Shown one piece after another: positions 7,905-15,264 of a stretch of 16,927 bases of DNA. Positions within the stretch are counted from its first letter, which is position 1. Each line of letters opens with the position of its first letter. The position numbers and the translations under genes are program-made. Source of the stretch: Bacteroidales bacterium. GTDB taxonomy: Bacteria > Bacteroidota > Bacteroidia > Bacteroidales > UBA932. The notes under the pieces were generated by a model. It saw only the letters and a program-made list of their open reading frames with translations, did no database searches and was not told the DNA's origin. Location of the stretch: assembly GCA_021443605.1 (NCBI GenBank), contig JABUTQ010000364.1, forward strand, positions 1 to 16,927. The letters run 5' to 3'.

Positions 7905-9215
7905 ATGAGAAAAATACTTTCACTTGTGCTATTGTTGTCAGTGGCAGCGGCAGCATATTCCCAGAACGCTACCGTACACACTTTCATTGGGAAGGATCAG
8001 GTCAATATCGCCGACAGCATCAACCTTTACAAGACTCTGCTCTCAAACACCCCCATAGAGCCTGAGTTTATGTATGAGCCCCACTTCGCCATTGTGGGGA
8101 ACAAAGGCAAGTTCTTCTTCAGCACAGGTGCAAGGTTGCGTTTCACTGCTTCATTCGACTGGGGGAACCCTGTCACGAAGGCTACCGGGATGGGGATAGG
8201 AGATCTCTCTCCCACCCTGAATGGAAACGAACACCTCTTTCAGATGTCTGCCGGCACCAGCAGCCTCTACTTCAACATTATAGGATTCCCCCATACGGAA
8301 AACCAGATTGGGCTGTTCATAAGTCTGGCACTTGATGCAAGTGATGACAACAGTTACAGGATAAAGGCGGGACAAGTTTATATGCGATACCGAGATTTTC
8401 AGTGCGGCTATGCCACCAGCCTCTACAGCGACCGCGAAGCCGATGCCTTTTCAATTGACGGAGAAGGTCCTTGCGCATCCGGTTCGCAAAAAAGGGTACA
8501 AATCAACTGGCAACACTATTTTATTCCGCAGTTGAAGGTAGGTCTCGGGGTGGAATTGCCCAAAGTAGCTTATACACAGGCAATAGAGAATTGGATGACT
8601 CCGGAGCATATCGCATCGCTTCAGAATTCCACGTACCAGAGAGTTCCCGATATTCCACTATATGTCGGCTACTATGGTAAAAACGGACATATCCGTCTTA
8701 CATCTGTATTTCGCAACATCTTCTATTACGATTATACCGAGAGTAAAACTGAAAACGTGTTCGGCTATGGTCTCAAACTGACGGGCCATGCAAAGATCGG
8801 CCCCGTAACACTATACGGAATGGTGCAGGGAGGACGGTCAATCGCAAGTTTCATGAGCGGCAATTCCAGAGTCGGACTTGACCTCGCCCCCTCAGAGGGC
8901 AGGGAATCCACAGCCCTAATCCCCACCCACTCCTGGGGATGCATCGGGGCAGCGCAAATAAACTTCACCCCTAATGTATTTATGACTGCAACTTACGGGC
9001 ATCTAAGGAATTACACAAAAAAGTACTTACGTATGGCGACAACGGAGTTTGATGCGCAATTGCGAAAAGGATTCACCGTATCCGGGAATCTGATATGGCG
9101 CATTTCAAACCTTTTCAGCACCGGCATCGAATACGATTATGCTAATCGTACAAGTGAAGATGACACCGTGGTCGGGAACAACCGCGTCTATGCAATGTTT
9201 ATGATGAATTTCTAA
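7905..9215 (+). CDS. Outer-membrane beta-barrel protein, porin-like
   Basis: The start is ATG 7905, which gives a 436-residue protein with a clean signal peptide (MRKILSLVLLLSVAAAAYSQ). The frame is open further upstream into the preceding gene, but that extension would bury the signal peptide. The mature part has no soluble-domain motif. It consists of alternating hydrophobic strands and short turns (KFFFSTGARLRFTASFDW, SYRIKAGQVYMRYRDF) and ends in VYAMFMMNF with a terminal Phe, the usual barrel-assembly signal. It resembles Bacteroidota porin-like proteins of the DcaP type, though that family assignment is uncertain and no substrate can be named. It lies 10 nt after the metalloprotease/barrel gene and is probably co-translated or co-transcribed with it. 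It converges on the next gene with only 9 nt between stop codons and no visible hairpin there. Confidence 0.8.
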   Translation: MRKILSLVLLLSVAAAAYSQNATVHTFIGKDQVNIADSINLYKTLLSNTPIEPEFMYEPHFAIVGNKGKFFFSTGARLRFTASFDWGNPVTKATGMGIGDLSPTLNGNEHLFQMSAGTSSLYFNIIGFPHTENQIGLFISLALDASDDNSYRIKAGQVYMRYRDFQCGYATSLYSDREADAFSIDGEGPCASGSQKRVQINWQHYFIPQLKVGLGVELPKVAYTQAIENWMTPEHIASLQNSTYQRVPDIPLYVGYYGKNGHIRLTSVFRNIFYYDYTESKTENVFGYGLKLTGHAKIGPVTLYGMVQGGRSIASFMSGNSRVGLDLAPSEGRESTALIPTHSWGCIGAAQINFTPNVFMTATYGHLRNYTKKYLRMATTEFDAQLRKGFTVSGNLIWRISNLFSTGIEYDYANRTSEDDTVVGNNRVYAMFMMNF

Positions 9216-9224
9216 AGAAGCTGT

Positions 9225-10367
9225 TTAAAACTGTTTTTCGAACGCCTCGCGACGTCGGGTAATCTCGCGCTTGAAACTGTCGGTAAATGCCTGAACACCA
9301 GGGTTATCCACAAGCTCGGCATTGGTTTCACACCTCTTGAAGCCGTCAGCGGTCATATTCTCGAACATATCTACAATCATCAAGGCATTGATTCCTTTAT
9401 TCTGATACTCCGGCTTGATGGCAACAAGCAAGAATTCCATCAAATCCGAATGATTGAAATAGAGCCCCTTCAACAAATGCCACCACCCGAACGGGAACAG
9501 ACGTCCGTTTGCCTTTTTCATCTCCTTTGCAATGGAAGGCAACATCAAAAAGCATCCGACAAGCTCATCTTTCTCATTGTATATCATCGGCAGATACTTC
9601 AACTTCACAAACGGGATGTATTTCTCTGAAACTGCCTTTATCTGCTTGTCTGTCAACTGGGAATAGCCGTGGAGGTGCGAGTAGCTCTCATTGATAATCT
9701 TGAAAATGTCGTATGTCCCGATCTTCATCAGCTTCCTGTGAGACGTAAACTTTTTCAAATGGACATTATACCTTTCTGAGACTATCTTGGATGCCTTGAC
9801 ATACTTCTCCGGAAGAGTTTCGGGGATATATACAATGCTCTCCACCCAAGCAGCGGCAGTATCCAAACCATAGCGTTTGTAATAATCTATGTAGTAGGGA
9901 TAATTGTAAATCATAGACATTGTCATGTGCTGGTCGAATCCCCAGGTAAGAGCCCCTTCCCGATCTTGATCGGTAAATCCGAGAGGGCCCTGAATACAAT
10001 TCATCCCACGCTCCTTGCCCCACTGGACACAAGTGTCAAGCAACGCCTTGCAGACTTCGTAATCTTCTATAAAATCTATCCAACTGAAACGCACTTCCTT
10101 GCGGTTCCAAGTCTCATTGGCCCGATGATTTATCAATGCGACGACACGCCCTACAACCTTGCCATCCCTTTTTGCGAGATACGGCTGGGCCTCACAAAAT
10201 TCAAATGCAGGATTTTTCTTGGGATTGAGCGCAAAACGGACATCCATATTCAGTTCCGGAACGGAGTACGGGCAATCTTTGTAAAGGTCAAGATTGAATT
10301 GGAGAAACGCGCGCATATCGCGTCTCGTCTTCACCGGAATAATCTCAATTGAACTATTCTTACTCAT
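9225..10367 (-). CDS. YghO-like protein with GNAT (acyl-CoA N-acyltransferase) fold
   Basis: This 380-residue cytosolic protein begins at ATG 10367. The N-terminal half has the conserved pattern of the YghO family: FLQFNLDLYKDCP then NPKKNPAFEF, YLAKRDGKVVGRVVALINHR, IQGPLGFTDQDREG and YNYPYYIDYYKRYGL. The C-terminal half contains a GNAT-like segment (FLLVAIKPEYQNKGINALMI, about residues 315-335) where the acetyl-CoA loop would sit, though the usual Q/RxxGxG/A is only partly kept as QNKGIN. The reaction and substrate of this family are not established to my knowledge, so 'acyltransferase' rests on fold. It is 35 nt downstream of the YqeY gene on the same strand and is probably in the same transcript. 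Confidence 0.75.
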   Translation of the reverse strand: MSKNSSIEIIPVKTRRDMRAFLQFNLDLYKDCPYSVPELNMDVRFALNPKKNPAFEFCEAQPYLAKRDGKVVGRVVALINHRANETWNRKEVRFSWIDFIEDYEVCKALLDTCVQWGKERGMNCIQGPLGFTDQDREGALTWGFDQHMTMSMIYNYPYYIDYYKRYGLDTAAAWVESIVYIPETLPEKYVKASKIVSERYNVHLKKFTSHRKLMKIGTYDIFKIINESYSHLHGYSQLTDKQIKAVSEKYIPFVKLKYLPMIYNEKDELVGCFLMLPSIAKEMKKANGRLFPFGWWHLLKGLYFNHSDLMEFLLVAIKPEYQNKGINALMIVDMFENMTADGFKRCETNAELVDNPGVQAFTDSFKREITRRREAFEKQF

Positions 10368-10402
10368 ACAGAAGCGTTTAGGTTAAAATAACAATCCGAA
10401 TC

Positions 10403-10858
10403 CTATTGATTTTGGAGCACCTTCTTGACTATTGCAGAAATTACCTTTCCGTCTGCAACACCAGCGAGAGCCTTGGTGGCAACTCCCATCACCTTTCCCA
10501 TAGCTGCCGGACCGCTCACACCCAACTCTGCAATAATGGTCTTTATCTTCGCCTCAATTTCCTCTTCTGAAAGGGGCTTGGGAAGATACTTCTCCATAAC
10601 GGCAGCCTCTGCAATCTCATTCTGTGCAAGCTCGGGGCGATTTTGGGTGGCATATATCTCAGCGCTTTCCTTTCTCTGCTTTACAAGTTTTTGTATAATC
10701 TTGATTATCTGATTGTCATCTATCTCGCCATCACCACCTTCCGATGTCTTTGCAAGAAGGATAGCCGCCTTGATTGCTCTGACAGAAGCAAGTGCAACCG
10801 TATCTTTTGCCAGCATTGCATTCTTGATGTCTTGCTGAATCTGCTGTTCTAATGCCAT
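10403..10858 (-). CDS. yqeY: YqeY/GatB-C-terminal-like domain protein
   Basis: The 151-residue protein is full length for the GatB/YqeY family. Recognisable blocks are MALEQQIQQDIKNAMLAKD, LASVRAIKAAI, KLVKQRKESAEIY, EKYLPKPLSEEEI and GPAAMGKVMG. The fold matches the tail domain of GatB, the amidotransferase subunit that makes Gln-tRNA or Asn-tRNA, but the stand-alone protein lacks the catalytic part. Its role is thought to involve tRNA binding and is not proven. It is the first gene of a leftward pair with the YghO-like gene. A weak -7-like TAACTTCG sits 25 nt upstream of the ATG (10884-10891), just after the tRNA-Leu terminator, so it probably has its own promoter. Confidence 0.9.
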   Translation of the reverse strand: MALEQQIQQDIKNAMLAKDTVALASVRAIKAAILLAKTSEGGDGEIDDNQIIKIIQKLVKQRKESAEIYATQNRPELAQNEIAEAAVMEKYLPKPLSEEEIEAKIKTIIAELGVSGPAAMGKVMGVATKALAGVADGKVISAIVKKVLQNQ

Positions 10859-10883
10859 AATAAGATTTTTTACAATTAAACTG

Positions 10884-10891
10884 CGAAGTTA
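10884..10891 (-). promoter_or_regulatory. Weak -7-like box upstream of yqeY
   Basis: TAACTTCG differs from TAnnTTTG at one position and lies 25 nt before the yqeY ATG, the usual distance in this window. No good -33 box is visible because the upstream DNA is the T-run of the tRNA terminator. It is a candidate only. Confidence 0.35.
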
Positions 10892-10910
10892 TTATTTAGT
10901 GAGAAAAAAA

Positions 10911-10943
10911 TCAAAAAAAAAATCCCGACCTTTTCAGTCGGGA
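10911..10943 (-). terminator. Intrinsic terminator of tRNA-Leu
   Basis: Read on the minus strand, TCCCGAC (10943-10937) pairs with GTCGGGA (10929-10923) around a 7-nt loop and is followed directly by a run of about ten T. It begins 14 nt past the tRNA 3' end and separates the tRNA from yqeY. Confidence 0.88.
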
Positions 10944-10957
10944 CTTTCTTGATTGGG

Positions 10958-11041
10958 TGCCCAGGACAAGACTCGAACTTGCACACCGCAACCGGCACTA
11001 CCCCCTCAAAGTAGCGTGTCTACCAATTTCACCACCTGGGC
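10958..11041 (-). tRNA. tRNA-Leu, anticodon GAG
   Basis: The 84-nt gene on the minus strand starts GCCCAGG, which pairs fully with CCTGGGC at the 3' end, with discriminator A. The D region GTGAAATTGGTAGAC and the block CGCTACTTTGAGGG match bacterial tRNA-Leu. The anticodon stem is CTACT/GGTAG and the loop TTGAGGG gives anticodon GAG, reading CUC and CUU codons. A long variable arm (class II tRNA) precedes the T arm, whose loop is TTCGAGT. The 3' CCA is not encoded, as the DNA continues CCCA after the discriminator. It has its own promoter and terminator, so it is a single-gene unit. Confidence 0.95.
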
Positions 11042-11058
11042 GTTGGGGTTTGGGACTG

Positions 11059-11089
11059 CAAATATACGCCAATATTTTCTACCTGCAAA
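11059..11089 (-). promoter_or_regulatory. Promoter of tRNA-Leu
   Basis: On the minus strand TTTG (11089-11086) is followed after 19 nt by TATATTTG (11066-11059). This is an exact match to the Bacteroidota TTTG-N19-TAnnTTTG promoter. The tRNA begins 17 nt downstream. The -33 box is only 7 nt past the nhaC stop codon. Confidence 0.85.
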
Positions 11090-11096
11090 TTTTATT

Positions 11097-12401
11097 TCAC
11101 TTTTTTTCAATTTTTAAAGAAACAACTTCGTGGCTGAATCGGCGCGGGAAGCGGAAAACGATTGATAAAATAGCCACAACAAACAGAATTACAGGGTAAA
11201 AGAGATACCCCATTATAGAGAATGCGGAAATCCCGGCAAGACCTGCCGCCATAAGCATTTGAGCCCCGTAAGGCAAGATTCCCTGCACAATGCACGAAAA
11301 AGTATCGAGGATGCTTGCACTCTTTCTGGGATCGATTCCAAATTTTTCAGATATGTTCTTAGCCATTGCACCGATGGTGATAATGGCTATGGTATTGTTC
11401 GCCGTACACATATTGGCAAGACCGACCAGAAGGGCGAGGGTAAATTCCGCACCTTTGCGTCCCTTTATGTGGGCGGTCAATCCATTGATAATAAAATCCA
11501 ATCCTCCGTAGTTCCGTATTAAGGCGAGCATCCCGCCGGCAAGGAGAGTCACAATGATAAGTTCTCCCATTCCGGATATCCCCTCTCCGGCAGCAGATAG
11601 GAATCCCATCCAACCGCAAGCGCCCGTGCATATCCCTATCAACAAATTAAGAATCAGCCCAATACTTAATACAACAAGTACATTCAAACCTATTATCGCA
11701 AGTATTATCACAACTAAATAAGGTAATATCTTGACTACGCTGAAATCACCGACAGGAACATCCACTCCCATCCTCATTCCTATGACAAGATAAATTGCAG
11801 TGACGACAATAGCGGCGGGGGCGGCAATCCAGATATTTGCCTTGAACTTGTCTGACATAGAGCATCCAAGGGAACGGGTGGCGGCAATTGTGGTATCCGA
11901 TATGAAAGAGAGATTATCGCCGAAAAAGGCTCCGCCAACAATTATCGCAGTGACAAAACCGACATTGGCATCTGTGTTGACGGCTATGCCGGAAGCAATC
12001 GGCACAAGGGCCACAATCGTGCCCACACTGGTGCCTATGGACATTGAGATAAAACATGCCGCAATGAAAAGGCTCGCAAAAATGAGTTTTCCGGGGAGAA
12101 TTGAGAGGGTAAAATTCACCGTGGCATCTATCGCGCCCATATTCTTGGCAGTACCGGCAAAAGCTCCGGCCAAAATAAATATCCAAATCATAAGGAGGAT
12201 ATTGGTGTCTCCCGCCCCCTTAGAAAAAATATCTATTCTGTCGCGAACAGAGCATCCGCGCCCCAAGACCATTGCATAGATAGACGCCAGCATAAAAGCC
12301 GACGCAACCGGAACTTTGTAGAAATCTCCTGCAACAATTGAAGTTATAAGGTAAATTGCAAGAAATACAATTATCGGACTAATCGCAAGCCAGCCGTTCA
12401 T
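11097..12401 (-). CDS. nhaC: Na+/H+ antiporter of the NhaC family
   Basis: This inner-membrane protein of about 434 residues has roughly 11-12 hydrophobic helices and almost no soluble domain. Family motifs are SIGTSVGTIVALVPIASGIA, GGAFFGDNLSFISDTTIAAT (the aspartates here are the likely ion-coupling residues) and ANMCTANNTIAIITIGAMAK. NhaC proteins exchange Na+ for H+. Some relatives carry organic acids or amino acids, so the substrate is predicted by family only. The ATG at 12437 is in frame 12 codons upstream of the chosen ATG at 12401. I prefer 12401 because the predicted transcription start falls at about 12437, and the protein then begins MNGWLAISP, directly before the first helix. The gene is monocistronic, diverges from typA and ends just before the tRNA-Leu promoter. 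Confidence 0.88.
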   Translation of the reverse strand: MNGWLAISPIIVFLAIYLITSIVAGDFYKVPVASAFMLASIYAMVLGRGCSVRDRIDIFSKGAGDTNILLMIWIFILAGAFAGTAKNMGAIDATVNFTLSILPGKLIFASLFIAACFISMSIGTSVGTIVALVPIASGIAVNTDANVGFVTAIIVGGAFFGDNLSFISDTTIAATRSLGCSMSDKFKANIWIAAPAAIVVTAIYLVIGMRMGVDVPVGDFSVVKILPYLVVIILAIIGLNVLVVLSIGLILNLLIGICTGACGWMGFLSAAGEGISGMGELIIVTLLAGGMLALIRNYGGLDFIINGLTAHIKGRKGAEFTLALLVGLANMCTANNTIAIITIGAMAKNISEKFGIDPRKSASILDTFSCIVQGILPYGAQMLMAAGLAGISAFSIMGYLFYPVILFVVAILSIVFRFPRRFSHEVVSLKIEKK

Positions 12402-12442
12402 TTGACTTGGCGCACATTTGTTATTACCTCCATTCATGGCCG

Positions 12443-12475
12443 CAAAAATAGTCAAAAACATATCATTTTATCAAA
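12443..12475 (-). promoter_or_regulatory. Promoter of nhaC
   Basis: Minus-strand TTTG (12475-12472), 21-nt spacer, TATTTTTG (12450-12443). The expected transcription start is near 12437, at the upstream in-frame ATG, which favours initiation at 12401 with a leader of about 36 nt. Confidence 0.7.
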
Positions 12476-12481
12476 AATGTA

Positions 12482-12489
12482 TATCTTTG
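12482..12489 (+). promoter_or_regulatory. -7 box of the typA promoter
   Basis: TATCTTTG matches TAnnTTTG and is 45 nt before the typA ATG. No clear -33 TTTG is seen 19-21 nt upstream. It lies within 10 nt of the -33 box of the divergent nhaC promoter, so the two polymerase sites overlap. Confidence 0.6.
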
Positions 12490-12534
12490 CAGTTTCCGTT
12501 GCTGCTCGGAATTCATCAGCAGCAAATTACTATT

Positions 12535-14331
12535 ATGCAGGATATCAGAAATATAGCGATAATCGCACACGTTGACCACGGCAAGACGACCCTCGTGGAC
12601 AAAATGATACAACAAGCCAAAATCATCCGTGACATCGAGAAATCAGGGGACTTGATTTTGGACAACAACGATTTGGAAAGGGAAAGAGGAATCACAATTT
12701 TGGCCAAGAACGTATCCGTTCCTTACAAAGGGGCTAAAATCAACATCATAGACACTCCGGGGCACGCCGATTTCGGAGGTGAGGTGGAGCGTGTGCTCAA
12801 TATGGCAGATGGCGTTCTGCTCCTCGTGGATGCTTTTGAAGGGACAATGCCGCAAACCAGGTTTGTCCTCCAGAAAGCGATTGAAATGGGCAAGAAGCCG
12901 ATTGTGGTCATCAACAAGGTTGACAAGCTTAACTGCCGCCCTGACGAAGTCAACGAGCAGGTTTTCGACCTGATGTTCTCCCTGAACGCCACCGAAGACC
13001 AGCTTGATTTCAAGACAGTCTATGGAAGTGCAAAACAGGGCTGGATGTCTCTCGACTGGCGCAAGCCCACCGACAACATCACTCCACTGCTCGATGTGAT
13101 TATGCAGGAAATTCCGGCCCCCGCAGTTGTAGAAGGAACGCCCCAGATGTTGATTTCTTCATTGGAATATTCTCCCTATGTAGGTCGTATCGCCATTGGA
13201 AGAATCACACGTGGCTCACTCAAATCGGGAATGAACATATCCCTCTGCAAGAGATACGATATTATTGAAAAACAGAAGGTTAAAGACCTCATGGTCTTTG
13301 AGGGGCTTGATAAGAAAAAAGTCGCGGACGTGCAGTGCGGAGACCTCTGCGCAGTGGTCGGGCTCGAAGGGTTTGAAATCGGTGACACCATTGCAGATTT
13401 CGAGAATCCGGAGGCGCTCCCTCCTATTTCAGTCGATGAGCCGACTATGAGTATGCTCTTCACCATCAACGACTCTCCATTCTTTGGACAGGAGGGAAAA
13501 TTTGTAACTTCAAGGCATTTGAAAGAGCGTCTCGATCACGAGTTGGAGAAAAACCTTGCCCTGCGCGTAAAGGAAGGGCAGACAACTGAATCGTTCGTGG
13601 TTTATGGTCGCGGAGTGCTCCATCTATCCATCCTCATCGAGACTATGCGCCGCGAAGGGTTTGAGCTTCAGGTAGGACAACCCAAGGTATTAGACAAGAC
13701 AATCAACGGACAGCGCTGCGAACCTATTGAAAATCTTACGATTGAGGTGCCGGATGAGTTTGTGGGAAGAGCCATTGAGATGGCCACCCGTCGAAAAGGT
13801 GCCTTGATTCACATGGATTCTCACGATGGCCGCACACATCTCGATTTTGACATCCCTGCACGCGGATTGATGGGTTTGAGAAGCAACCTGCTCACCGCCA
13901 CACAGGGCGAAGCGATTGTCGCTCACCGTTTTAAGGATTATGAACCTTACAAGGGGGATATTGAAAAGAGGGTAAACGGCTCACTTGTGGCAGCAGAAAC
14001 CGGTATGGCAGTGGCTTACGCAATGGACAAACTTCAGGATCGCGGACGATTCTTCATCGATCCGGGCGAAGAGGTTTATATGGGACAGGTAATCGGAGAA
14101 CATACACGCGAGCGAGACCTCACCATCAATGTCTGCAAGACAAAGAAGCTTACCAACGTACGCGCCGCCGGCACAGACGAAAAAGTGGTCCTTCCTCCCC
14201 CTATCAAATTCAGTCTGGAAGAAGCTTTGGAATACATTCAGGAAGACGAGCTTGTAGAAATCACCCCCAAATCGATGCGAATCCGTAAGATTCTCCTGGA
14301 CGAAACTGCCAGAAAGAGAGCGAAAATGTAA
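12535..14331 (+). CDS. typA: Ribosome-associated translational GTPase TypA/BipA
   Basis: Starting at ATG 12535 the protein is 598 residues, the usual TypA length. The longer open frame from 12418 would add unrelated residues before the G domain and lies partly upstream of the promoter. GTPase motifs are all intact: G1 AHVDHGKT (11-18), RERGITI (G2 region, 49-55), G3 DTPGH (73-77), G4 NKVD (127-130) and G5 GSAKQ (164-168). Domains II and III and the TypA-specific C-terminal domain follow (RGLMGLRSNLLTATQGEA, RERDLTINVCKTKKLTNVRA). TypA binds the ribosome in an EF-G-like manner and aids 50S assembly and growth under stress or cold. It has its own promoter. The downstream YceD gene starts 63 nt later from a separate promoter. 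Confidence 0.98.
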   Translation: MQDIRNIAIIAHVDHGKTTLVDKMIQQAKIIRDIEKSGDLILDNNDLERERGITILAKNVSVPYKGAKINIIDTPGHADFGGEVERVLNMADGVLLLVDAFEGTMPQTRFVLQKAIEMGKKPIVVINKVDKLNCRPDEVNEQVFDLMFSLNATEDQLDFKTVYGSAKQGWMSLDWRKPTDNITPLLDVIMQEIPAPAVVEGTPQMLISSLEYSPYVGRIAIGRITRGSLKSGMNISLCKRYDIIEKQKVKDLMVFEGLDKKKVADVQCGDLCAVVGLEGFEIGDTIADFENPEALPPISVDEPTMSMLFTINDSPFFGQEGKFVTSRHLKERLDHELEKNLALRVKEGQTTESFVVYGRGVLHLSILIETMRREGFELQVGQPKVLDKTINGQRCEPIENLTIEVPDEFVGRAIEMATRRKGALIHMDSHDGRTHLDFDIPARGLMGLRSNLLTATQGEAIVAHRFKDYEPYKGDIEKRVNGSLVAAETGMAVAYAMDKLQDRGRFFIDPGEEVYMGQVIGEHTRERDLTINVCKTKKLTNVRAAGTDEKVVLPPPIKFSLEEALEYIQEDELVEITPKSMRIRKILLDETARKRAKM

Positions 14332-14360
14332 AATAATTTTCATTTTATCGCCTTTTTTCC

Positions 14361-14368
14361 TACCTTTG
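14361..14368 (+). promoter_or_regulatory. -7 box of the YceD-rpmF promoter
   Basis: TACCTTTG matches TAnnTTTG and is 26 nt upstream of ATG 14395. TTTT at 14337-14340, 20 nt upstream, is a weak -33 element. No hairpin separates it from typA, so read-through from typA is also possible. Confidence 0.65.
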
Positions 14369-14394
14369 TCGCCCATTTTGCAGTAAAAGAACTT

Positions 14395-14907
14395 ATGAAT
14401 GAGATTGTTATATCGGTAAAAGGTTTGACTTCCGAAGCACAAGCTTTTCATTTTCAGGTCGATACCAATTTCATGAAAAGTTTTGGAGAGTTGGTTCTCT
14501 CTGCAGATTGCAAAGCGGAAATTGTTGCGGCAAAGCGTGGCGATTGGATTGAAGCGAAGGTCAAAATTGACGGAAGCGTCGTTGTAGAATGCGACAGATG
14601 TCTGGATGAGCTTGTGCTTCCCGTAGCTGTTGATGAAAAGATGGCAGTGAGGTTTGACAAGAATCCTGAGAGCGTAGAAAACACCGATGACAACGTGTTG
14701 ATTCTTCACGAAGGGGAAACATCAGTCGATTTCAGCCAAAGCGTTTACGATTTCATCTGCCTCTGCATACCATTGCAAAAAGTCCATCCGGATGGTGAAT
14801 GCAATCCCGAGATGCTTGCAAGAATCGGGGCAGTTGAGCCGGAAAACAGAGCGGAAGATTCTCCGTTCAGCGGACTGAAGGATTTATTGGAAAAGAAAAA
14901 CAATTAA
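14395..14907 (+). CDS. YceD/DUF177 family protein
   Basis: This 170-residue acidic cytosolic protein sits directly before rpmF, 13 nt away, which is the classic position of YceD (DUF177). Internal evidence agrees: VVVECDRCLDEL with a CxxC pair at 66 and 69, and a second cysteine cluster ICLCIPLQKVHPDGECNPE (Cys122, 124, 136), followed by an RAEDSPFSGLKDLL tail typical of the family. The cysteines suggest metal binding, though that is inference. YceD proteins are linked to 23S rRNA or 50S maturation by genetics in bacteria and plants, with no known enzymatic activity. Confidence 0.9.
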   Translation: MNEIVISVKGLTSEAQAFHFQVDTNFMKSFGELVLSADCKAEIVAAKRGDWIEAKVKIDGSVVVECDRCLDELVLPVAVDEKMAVRFDKNPESVENTDDNVLILHEGETSVDFSQSVYDFICLCIPLQKVHPDGECNPEMLARIGAVEPENRAEDSPFSGLKDLLEKKNN

Positions 14908-14920
14908 AATATAGTTTAAA

Positions 14921-15100
14921 ATGGCACATCCGAAACGAAAAATCTCTAAGCAGCGCAGAGATAAAAGAAGAACTCACGATGTAGCAGTTGTCCCCACTTT
15001 GGCAACTTGCTCAAACTGCGGCGCTACAGTGATGTATCACCACGTATGCCCTGAGTGCGGCTATTATCGTGGTCGTCAGATCATTGCAAAGAAAGCGTAA
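14921..15100 (+). CDS. rpmF: 50S ribosomal protein L32
   Basis: The 59-residue protein begins MAHPKRKISKQRRDKRRTHD, the standard basic N-terminus of L32. It has a complete zinc ribbon, Cys30-x2-Cys33 and Cys43-x2-Cys46, so this is the zinc-binding form. It is a structural component of the large subunit near the peptidyl transferase region. It is translated from the same transcript as the YceD gene. No Shine-Dalgarno sequence is visible, only an AT-rich leader. The fatty-acid genes plsX and fabH that often follow rpmF are absent here, and a tRNA comes next. Confidence 0.98.
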   Translation: MAHPKRKISKQRRDKRRTHDVAVVPTLATCSNCGATVMYHHVCPECGYYRGRQIIAKKA

Positions 15101-15126
15101 TTCAAGTTCTACGCTGATTGAATCGT

Positions 15127-15151
15127 GAAGAGGGGGAGCTTACCCCTTTTT
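15127..15151 (+). terminator. Possible terminator after rpmF
   Basis: AGGGG (about 15131-15135) can pair with CCCCT (15143-15147) with flanking A-T and wobble pairs, followed by TTTTT. The stem is short. It lies only 8 nt before tRNA-Arg, which has no promoter of its own in that gap, so it may be leaky or act as a processing hairpin. Confidence 0.5.
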
Positions 15152-15159
15152 CACTATAT

Positions 15160-15231
15160 GCTCTGGTAGTTCAACGGATAGAATGGAGGTTTCCTAAACC
15201 TTAGATGGCGGTTCGATTCCGCCCCGGAGTA
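15160..15231 (+). tRNA. tRNA-Arg, anticodon CCT
   Basis: The 72-nt gene has acceptor GCTCTGG pairing with CCGGAGT (two wobble pairs), D stem GTTC/GAAT, anticodon stem GAGGT/ACCTT around loop TTCCTAA, and T arm GGCGG-TTCGATT-CCGCC. The anticodon CCT reads AGG. CCA is not encoded, as the DNA reads CT after discriminator A. No TAnnTTTG box lies between rpmF and this tRNA, so it is probably made from the YceD-rpmF transcript and cut out. Confidence 0.93.
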
Positions 15232-15264
15232 CTTCATTTCGCAACCCCCAAAACGATAGCTGCG

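Noticed and set aside
11800..12279. Plus-strand 159-codon open frame opposite nhaC
   Set aside because: It is an antisense shadow of a membrane-protein gene, where hydrophobic codons leave few stops on the other strand.
13981..14709. Antisense open frame of 242 codons across the end of typA and the YceD gene
   Set aside because: It overlaps two well-supported genes in the opposite direction, spans their intergenic promoter and encodes nothing recognisable.
15160..15260. tRNA-Arg 3' end as a mobile-element attachment site
   Set aside because: No integrase gene and no second copy of the tRNA 3' end were seen, and the flanking genes look ordinary.
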